Shown here: positions 1 through 4,811 of the stretch, piece after piece
Numbering within the stretch: position 1 is the first letter of the stretch
Layout: every line of letters begins with the position of its first letter
Source: an uncultured Lachnospiraceae bacterium
GTDB taxonomy: Bacteria; Bacillota; Clostridia; Lachnospirales; Lachnospiraceae
Assembly: GCA_902797565.1 (NCBI GenBank)
Contig: CADBTO010000402.1
Span: 1-11,151 of the forward strand
Direction: 5' to 3'
DNA length: 11,151 nucleotides
Position numbers and translations under genes: made by a program
Notes under the pieces: model-generated
Database searches by the model: none
What the model saw: the letters and a program-made list of their open reading frames with translations, nothing else
Told to the model about the DNA's origin: nothing

Positions 1-2
1 CC

Positions 3-1352
3 GGCGCGACCAAATACCGGGTGTACCGGATGGCGAGCGGGGAGACGAAGTGGACAAGGCTGAAGACCACAAAATCCCTGGCGTATACGGATGCTTCCGT
101 GGACGCTTCGTCCACATACAACTATACCGTCAAAGGGTATAACGGGAAGAAATGGTCTTCCTGCAACAAGCCGGGGACGGCCATCACGACGGATGATGAA
201 AAGCTTTCGATTGCTTCGATCGAGCAGAGCGGGCTGGGCGTGATTTCCCTGAACTGGAATGCTTCGGATTCATCTGCCTCCTATGAAGTCAAACGGAAGG
301 CACAGGGCGGCACGTGGGAAACGGTGGCGACCCAGACGGAGACGGCCTATGTGGATCAAAACGCGGCACAGGTCGGCAAAAAGTATTCGTACCATGTCCG
401 GGCATACCGGAACCGGGACGGAGAGGATGTCTACGGCAGCTTCTCCGCGACCAAGACGAAGAAAATGAAGAAAATGCCGGTGCAGATTTCCAGCAATGTG
501 CTCAGCAGTACGGTTAAAGAGGGCATGAATGCCGCGTCTCCGGCGAGCGAGACATCCATCCTGGTCCAGTGGAAAGAGCTGGCGGGCGCGGATGGCTACC
601 GGATTTACCAAAAGAAAGAAGACGGGAAGTGGAAGACCGTGAAGACAGTCCAGGAAACAAAGTACACGCATCTGGGACTGCAGCAGCTTTCCACATACAC
701 CTATCGCGTCCGCGCGTATCGCAAGGTAGACGGTACGACAGTATGGGGATCCTATAGCACGGAGTTTTCCGGAAATACGGCTCATACGATTCTGGGCGAG
801 CCGGCGCTGGAGCGGGAGGAAATGGTCGAGAAGATGGCGGCGTATTACAACTCTTCCGGCAAGACTTATCCTGCATCAACGTATGCTTCTTACGGTGCGG
901 AAGATCTGGAAACATTCTGCGGCATTGTCTATGATGTCAGCGTGGAGAACGGGCTGCGTCCGGAAGTGGTCTTTGCCCAGGTCTGCGTGGAAACCGGGTT
1001 CCTGTCTTTCGGCGGAGATGTTCCGGCGAATTACTGCAATTTTGCGGGCATCGGCGCAACAGGCGGCGGCGTGAAAGGATACAATTTCGGCACGAAGGAC
1101 GGAAAGGCAGACAAGAACGGCGTGCAGAAAGGGATCACGGCACAGGTACGGCATCTGAAGTTATACGCGGAGTCTGACATAGACAATATCCCGAATGATG
1201 GTTCGGATCCCCGGTACAGCTCCCACCTTCTGGGGGCGGCGCCCTATGTTGAGTGGCTGGGCATCCCGGACAATCCCAACGGGACAGGATGGGCGGCGGC
1301 CAACGATTATGGCTATGTGCTCATTGCGGCTTGCAATAAGATGCTGAGTTAA
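3..1352 (+). CDS. Fibronectin type III repeat protein with C-terminal endo-beta-N-acetylglucosaminidase domain (5' partial)
   Basis: Probable secreted or wall-associated peptidoglycan hydrolase; the glucosaminidase family cleaves N-acetylglucosamine linkages in the wall glycan. The frame is open from the first complete codon at base 3, so the true start and any signal peptide lie upstream; the ATG at 21 sits inside a domain and is not a credible start. Numbered from that Met, three FN3-like modules are visible: one truncated (before about 57), then about 58-150 and about 151-255. Each has the pattern of a buried Trp, Y-V/I-Y strands and a late Y-x-V-(R/K)-(A/G)-Y strand. Residues about 265-443 match the glucosaminidase fold: the VETGF segment carries the candidate catalytic Glu324, followed by NFAGIG, the usual N-x-x-G-I block. 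A late GTGWA/YGYVL block resembles the family C-terminus. It ends 13 bp before the sugar transferase gene, suggesting co-transcription. FN3 modules are probably spacers or carbohydrate-contacting. The exact substrate bond is not determinable. Confidence 0.88.
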   Translation, partial: GATKYRVYRMASGETKWTRLKTTKSLAYTDASVDASSTYNYTVKGYNGKKWSSCNKPGTAITTDDEKLSIASIEQSGLGVISLNWNASDSSASYEVKRKAQGGTWETVATQTETAYVDQNAAQVGKKYSYHVRAYRNRDGEDVYGSFSATKTKKMKKMPVQISSNVLSSTVKEGMNAASPASETSILVQWKELAGADGYRIYQKKEDGKWKTVKTVQETKYTHLGLQQLSTYTYRVRAYRKVDGTTVWGSYSTEFSGNTAHTILGEPALEREEMVEKMAAYYNSSGKTYPASTYASYGAEDLETFCGIVYDVSVENGLRPEVVFAQVCVETGFLSFGGDVPANYCNFAGIGATGGGVKGYNFGTKDGKADKNGVQKGITAQVRHLKLYAESDIDNIPNDGSDPRYSSHLLGAAPYVEWLGIPDNPNGTGWAAANDYGYVLIAACNKMLS

Positions 1353-1354
1353 GA

Positions 1355-1369
1355 ATGCATTTGATATGA
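1355..1369 (+). other. Four-codon mini-ORF bridging two genes, with ATGA overlap
   Basis: Between the glucosaminidase stop (1350-1352) and the sugar transferase start lies ATG-CAT-TTG-ATA-TGA. Its stop overlaps the next start codon as ATGA (1366-1369). The sugar transferase has no recognisable Shine-Dalgarno in this 13-bp gap. The mini-ORF could therefore pass terminating ribosomes to the next start, but a chance arrangement is equally possible. Confidence 0.3.
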
Positions 1370-2730
1370 GAAAAGATTACGACAGCTTGAAACAGCTATT
1401 TCGCGGGATCAGCAGTACGTTCCTGACCTTTTCCGTATCCTGGATATTTTTCTGGTTCTGGTCCATCCGTTTGAATCCACGGATGGACAGGTCATTTCTG
1501 GGAAAAGGGAATTGGGCGATGGTGGCAATCTACTGTCTGCTGGTTGTCCTGTTTTTTCGCACGTTTGGCGGTTATGATATTGGGAAAAGCCGGATATCCG
1601 GAGCGTCCCTGAGCGCGGCGATTGCGATTGCCGTGGTGGATTTCATTATGTTCATGTTTACGGTCATGCTGATCGGGCGGGTCAAGTTCATCAAGTTCAT
1701 CCTGGTGACCTATCTCTGGATGCTGGTGCTGGATGTCTGCATGCTCTTTCTGCTGATCTATTTCGGGACATGGGCGTACCGGCAGATCTTTCCGCCGTTC
1801 CGGCTGCTGGAGATCACCGGGAAAAATGAAGGGGGGCTGCAGCAGAAGCTGCAGCGCCGTCCGGACAAATACCGGATCACGGGGGTGGTGCCCGCGGACA
1901 CGCCATCGGATGAAATTATCCGGATTCTGGACGATTATGATGCAGTTTTGCTAAATGATGTCCCTTCTTCCGTGCGAAATTCTATCTTAAAGATTTGCTT
2001 TGACCGGAAAATTCGTGTATATTATACTCCGAAGCTATCTGATATCATCCTGAAAGAAGCGGACGAACTCAACATGGTGGATTCGCCCCTGTATCTTTCC
2101 AGGAACAATGGTTTCTCTTTTGAACAGCGTGTCATCAAACGGCTGATGGATATCTGCATTTCCCTGGTGGGGATCATCATCACATCGCCGCTGATGATCG
2201 GTGCAGCGATTGCGATCAAGGTCTATGACCATGGCCCGGTGTTTTACCGGCAGGAGCGTTATACGATCGGGCATAAACGGTTCTGGGTCATGAAATTCCG
2301 CAGTATGGTGACAGATGCGGAGAAGGACGGCAAGGCGCGGCTGGCAACGCAGAACGACGACCGGATCACGCCGGTCGGGCGGTTCATCCGGGCGACCCGG
2401 ATTGATGAGCTGCCCCAGTTCTTCAACATCCTGATCGGGGATATGTCTGTTGTGGGGCCGCGGCCGGAACGCCCGGAGATCCACCAGGAATATTGTGAGA
2501 AGGTGCCGGAGTTTGATTTCCGGCTTTCCGTGAAGGCGGGGCTGACGGGCTATGCGCAGGTGTATGGGAAGTATAATACAACCACATACGACAAGCTGAA
2601 GTTCGATATGATGTACGTCCAGAAGACGTCCATCCTGCTGGACATCCAGCTGATCCTGCTCACGCTCCGTGTCATCTTTCAGAAAGAAGCGACCGAAGGG
2701 CTGGACGAAGGAGAAACGACAGCGAAGTGA
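1366..2730 (+). CDS. Polyprenyl-phosphate sugar-1-phosphate transferase (exopolysaccharide/teichoic-type initiating enzyme)
   Basis: Membrane enzyme that transfers a sugar-1-phosphate from a nucleotide sugar to undecaprenyl phosphate, the first step of many surface glycans. The 454-residue layout is that of the large polyprenol phosphoglycosyltransferases (WcaJ/WbaP type). There are four hydrophobic N-terminal segments (about 18-36, 50-68, 76-104, 106-138). A soluble degenerate Rossmann-like middle follows (about 145-245). A further membrane helix (about 260-286) begins the bacterial sugar transferase domain. In that domain GPVFYRQER, the MKFRSM block, the catalytic Asp-Glu pair D347-E348 (in RIDELPQ) and the P-R-P motif at 365-367 are all present, so the enzyme looks intact. 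The C-terminal LTGYAQVYGKYN segment is also typical. The ATG at 1366 is the only sensible start, although its ribosome-binding site is weak. The sugar transferred cannot be read from sequence; Gal, Glc or an N-acetylated amino sugar are all possible. Confidence 0.94.
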   Translation: MRKDYDSLKQLFRGISSTFLTFSVSWIFFWFWSIRLNPRMDRSFLGKGNWAMVAIYCLLVVLFFRTFGGYDIGKSRISGASLSAAIAIAVVDFIMFMFTVMLIGRVKFIKFILVTYLWMLVLDVCMLFLLIYFGTWAYRQIFPPFRLLEITGKNEGGLQQKLQRRPDKYRITGVVPADTPSDEIIRILDDYDAVLLNDVPSSVRNSILKICFDRKIRVYYTPKLSDIILKEADELNMVDSPLYLSRNNGFSFEQRVIKRLMDICISLVGIIITSPLMIGAAIAIKVYDHGPVFYRQERYTIGHKRFWVMKFRSMVTDAEKDGKARLATQNDDRITPVGRFIRATRIDELPQFFNILIGDMSVVGPRPERPEIHQEYCEKVPEFDFRLSVKAGLTGYAQVYGKYNTTTYDKLKFDMMYVQKTSILLDIQLILLTLRVIFQKEATEGLDEGETTAK

Positions 2731-2740
2731 CGCGAATCAA

Positions 2741-2808
2741 ACTCCGACTGCGCGTTTATCGTCGGACGGAGTGAGGAACGGAGCAAAGCGACGTATCCTC
2801 ACGCAGTC
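2741..2808 (+). repeat. Nested inverted repeats in the intergenic region (imperfect stem-loop)
   Basis: The gap after the sugar transferase contains pairing arms. GACTGCG at 2746-2752 matches CGCAGTC at 2802-2808, and inside it GTGAGGA at 2771-2777 matches TCCTCAC at 2796-2802 (sharing one base). A competing short stem pairs TCCGAC (2743-2748) with GTCGGA (2761-2766). No T-run follows, so it does not look like an intrinsic terminator. As RNA it could fold into a branched structure; its role is unknown. Confidence 0.5.
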
Positions 2809-2814
2809 AAAGCA

Positions 2815-2853
2815 GCGGGTTCTCTGAGCAGCTGCGCTGCGAAGAGGAACCGC
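2815..2853 (+). repeat. Long imperfect hairpin upstream of the ABC permease gene
   Basis: The arms run from GCGGGTTCTCT (2815-2825) to AGAGGAACCGC (2843-2853). They pair with one bulged base on each side, and GCAGC (2828-2832) pairs with GCTGC (2836-2840) at the tip around a 3-base loop. The downstream bases are GGTATCGG rather than a U-tract, which argues against a terminator. Possible roles are an RNA processing or stability element, or a site for protein binding. The hairpin ends 24 bp before the permease Shine-Dalgarno. Confidence 0.55.
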
Positions 2854-2889
2854 GGTATCGGGGATTGATAAGCGCACAAAGGAGTTCTT
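2852..2889 (+). repeat. Leader repeat, copy 1 (contains the permease ribosome-binding site)
   Basis: Copy 1 of a two-copy direct repeat of about 40 bases. The last 20 bases, AAGCGCACAAAGGAGTTCTT (2870-2889), are identical to 3695-3714. The upstream half (GCGG...TATCGG...GAT/AAT) is similar with small gaps. It includes the AAAGGAG Shine-Dalgarno at 2878-2884, which sits 10 bases before the ATG at 2895 and decides that start. Confidence 0.8.
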
Positions 2890-2894
2890 TAATC

Positions 2895-3671
2895 ATGAAG
2901 AAATATATAGTAGGCTTTCTGGATTATCGCTATCTGCTCAAAGAGCTGGTGGTGAAGGGGATCCGTCTGAAATACCGGAGGTCTTATCTGGGGATCATCT
3001 GGTCTTTGCTCGAACCGCTGCTCACGACGGTGGTCATCGTTGTGATCTTCGGGACGCTGTTCAATCGGGACGACCCGCATTTCCCGCTGTATGTCCTCTG
3101 CGGACGGCTGATCTACGGGTTCTTCTCCGCAGCCACGCGCGGGGCCTGCCGGTCGGTGCGGGCAAATGCCTCGATGATCAAGAAAGTCTATGTACCCAAA
3201 TACCTGTATCCTTTGTCTAATGTACTGTTTAATTTCATCATATCGGGAATCTCGTTGATCATCCTGATTCCAGTGACGATTTATTGCCGGGTTCTGCCTG
3301 ACTGGCATATCTGGCTGGTACTCTGGTCTGTGTTTGTTGCTTTGATTTTCACGATCGGGACGGGGCTGATCCTGTCCGTGCTGGATGTGTTCTTCCGGGA
3401 TGTGGAGTACCTCTGGGGCGTCGTGCTGACGCTGATCAGCTATATGAGCGCGATTATGTATCCCGTGGACAGGCTGGTAAAGAGCGGGTATTTCTGGATT
3501 TTGAAATACAATCCGATTTATTGCATGATCGACATCTTCCGGGGCGGCATGCTGGGCTACACGCCTTCCCTGTGGGAAATGTTCTTCCCGCTGGTGCTGG
3601 GCCTGCTGCTGCTGGCCGCCGGGTTCTATGTATTCAAAAAGAAGCAGGACGAGTTTATTTTGCATTTGTAA
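2895..3671 (+). CDS. ABC-2 type permease of a cell-surface glycan exporter (TagG/Wzm-like)
   Basis: Membrane subunit of an exporter that moves lipid-linked teichoic acid or polysaccharide across the cytoplasmic membrane. The 258-residue length and six hydrophobic segments fit the ABC-2 permease family; the segments lie near residues 32-54, 63-80, 105-130, 137-160, 168-188 and 228-248. The N-terminal stretch RLKYRRSYLGIIWSLLEPL is the amphipathic helix and first-helix signature of this family. The mid-protein segment around FFRDVEYLW matches the conserved cytoplasmic turn, and a late YNPIYCMIDIFR block is typical. The ATG at 2895 is chosen because AAAGGAG lies 10 bases upstream. An in-frame TTG at 2865 would place the Shine-Dalgarno inside the protein and is disfavoured. 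The ATPase partner follows 45 bp later behind a copy of the same leader. Confidence 0.93.
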   Translation: MKKYIVGFLDYRYLLKELVVKGIRLKYRRSYLGIIWSLLEPLLTTVVIVVIFGTLFNRDDPHFPLYVLCGRLIYGFFSAATRGACRSVRANASMIKKVYVPKYLYPLSNVLFNFIISGISLIILIPVTIYCRVLPDWHIWLVLWSVFVALIFTIGTGLILSVLDVFFRDVEYLWGVVLTLISYMSAIMYPVDRLVKSGYFWILKYNPIYCMIDIFRGGMLGYTPSLWEMFFPLVLGLLLLAAGFYVFKKKQDEFILHL

Positions 3672-3674
3672 GAA

Positions 3675-3714
3675 GCGGAGTATCGGAGAATAAGAAGCGC
3701 ACAAAGGAGTTCTT
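3675..3714 (+). repeat. Leader repeat, copy 2 (contains the exporter ATPase ribosome-binding site)
   Basis: This second copy of the leader fills almost the whole gap between the permease and ATPase genes. Bases 3695-3714 equal 2870-2889 exactly. AAAGGAG at 3703-3709 is placed 7 bases before the ATG at 3717. The similarity extends upstream through GCGG and TATCGG, so the shared part is longer than a generic Shine-Dalgarno. A local duplication of the translation start region is the simplest reading. Confidence 0.8.
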
Positions 3715-3716
3715 CC

Positions 3717-4793
3717 ATGACGACAAAACATAAACCAAAGCGGCAGCCCAGCGTGGAGGTCCAGCACGTTTCGATGATGTTCAACCTCAGCCAGGAGATG
3801 ACGGATTCCCTCAAGGACTACTTCATCGGGCTCTTCACTGGAAAAAATATGCAGAAAGATGAGTTCTGGGCGCTCGAAGATGTGAGTTTCAAACTTTATC
3901 CGGGTGACCGCCTTGGGATACTGGGGCTGAATGGCGCAGGGAAGAGCACGCTGCTCAAGGCACTGGCCGGCGTGTACCATCCCACGAAGGGGAAGGTGAT
4001 CCGGCGGGGCAATATTGCGCCGCTGCTGGAACTGGGCGCAGGGTTCGACCGCCAGTATACCGCACGGGAGAACATCTATCTTTATGGCGCAATCCTGGGA
4101 TACAAAAAGGATTATCTGGACAGCGTCTTTGATGATATCATCTCGTTCGCGGAACTGGAAAAGTTTGTCGATGTGCCGATCAAGAATTTTTCTTCCGGAA
4201 TGAAGTCCCGGCTGGGCTTTGCGATCTGCACGACGATCTCGCCGGATATCCTGATCCTGGACGAGGTGCTGTCTGTTGGGGACGCGCGGTTTCGGAAGAA
4301 GAGCGAGGCACGGCTGTTGTCCTTGTTCAATGAGGATACCACAGTCTTATTTGTCTCACACAATCTGCAGCAGGTGAAGCGGCTCTGCAACAAGGCGCTG
4401 ATTCTGGATCATGGCAAGATGGTCGCATTTGGCGATATTGAGGAGATTGCGCCGATTTATCAGGAGATGGTGCGCAATGACGGCGTGTCTGTCAGGCAGC
4501 TTGCGAAACGGCGGAAAAAGAAACGGAAGATCAAACGGCTGGGCAGATATCGGGATGGCTACCTGATTATGAAAAAACAGGGGCTTACGATGGATGAGAC
4601 CCTGGATCTTCTGGATGTCAAGGGAGCAAAGGTACGCGCGGTCTACCGGAAAGGAATCGAGCGGATTGCAGCCAGGGCTGCGAAAAAAGCAGCAGGACAG
4701 GAAGCGGAAGGGCAGGGGGCAGCGAAGAAGGCAGCAGGACAGACGGCTGTGAAAAAAGCAGCAGGACAGGATGCGGCGCAAGCGGCGCAGTGA
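3717..4793 (+). CDS. ABC exporter ATP-binding protein for teichoic acid/polysaccharide (TagH/Wzt-like) with Lys-Ala-Gln repeat tail
   Basis: Cytoplasmic ATPase that powers the neighbouring permease. The nucleotide-binding domain is complete: Walker A GLNGAGKST at 70-78, the LLELGAGF...TARENIYL block characteristic of O-antigen and teichoic acid exporters, and the ABC signature FSSGMKSRLGFA starting at 158. Walker B is LILDE at 179-183, and the switch histidine is H215. After about residue 255 comes a strongly basic stretch (RRKKKRKIKR), then a short helical segment (about 275-315) with GLTMDETLDLLDVKG. The tail, about 40 residues, is Ala/Lys/Gln-rich and contains KKAAGQ three times. At 358 residues it is longer than a bare ATPase; TagH and some Wzt proteins also have C-terminal extensions, although a Wzt-type carbohydrate-binding beta-sandwich is not evident here. 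The start is fixed by leader copy 2. Confidence 0.94.
   Translation: MTTKHKPKRQPSVEVQHVSMMFNLSQEMTDSLKDYFIGLFTGKNMQKDEFWALEDVSFKLYPGDRLGILGLNGAGKSTLLKALAGVYHPTKGKVIRRGNIAPLLELGAGFDRQYTARENIYLYGAILGYKKDYLDSVFDDIISFAELEKFVDVPIKNFSSGMKSRLGFAICTTISPDILILDEVLSVGDARFRKKSEARLLSLFNEDTTVLFVSHNLQQVKRLCNKALILDHGKMVAFGDIEEIAPIYQEMVRNDGVSVRQLAKRRKKKRKIKRLGRYRDGYLIMKKQGLTMDETLDLLDVKGAKVRAVYRKGIERIAARAAKKAAGQEAEGQGAAKKAAGQTAVKKAAGQDAAQAAQ
4683..4769 (+). repeat. In-frame tandem-like repeat encoding KKAAGQ units
   Basis: Three 18-base units (4683-4700, 4725-4742, 4752-4769) share the 12-mer GCAGCAGGACAG and encode KKAAGQ. Spacings of 42 and 27 bases are multiples of three, so copy changes would keep the reading frame. 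The A-run at the head of units 1 and 3 (six A each) is a possible slippage site. The tail ends at the stop codon 4791-4793. Confidence 0.8.
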
Positions 4794-4811
4794 GAAACGC
4801 GAGGGAAAGCA

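Larger units (their letters stand above)
2731..2894. other. 164-bp non-coding gap in the putative operon
   Basis: This is the only sizeable gap in the window. It contains the two structured segments listed separately and ends in leader copy 1. No good open reading frame, tRNA or terminator was seen. A TTGATA-N17-TTTAAT match at 2865-2893 overlaps the Shine-Dalgarno and is not accepted as a promoter. Confidence 0.7.

Noticed and set aside
2815..2860. Possible rho-independent terminator
   Set aside because: The hairpin is strong, but the following bases are GGTATCGG with no T-run, and the downstream genes appear to belong to the same pathway.
2865..2893. TTGATA-17 bp-TTTAAT promoter-like pair
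   Set aside because: The match is good by eye, but it overlaps the Shine-Dalgarno and would start transcripts at or after the permease ATG, leaving no ribosome-binding site. The equivalent bases are not conserved in leader copy 2.
2865..2897. TTG start giving a ten-residue longer permease
   Set aside because: The extension would translate through the AAAGGAG site and has no Shine-Dalgarno of its own; the ATG at 2895 is well placed.
2889..3980. 363-codon minus-strand open frame across the permease and ATPase genes
   Set aside because: It spans two real genes and their gap, is extremely Gln/His/Pro/Arg rich, and has no recognisable fold. It arises because the + strand genes rarely use codons whose complement is a stop.
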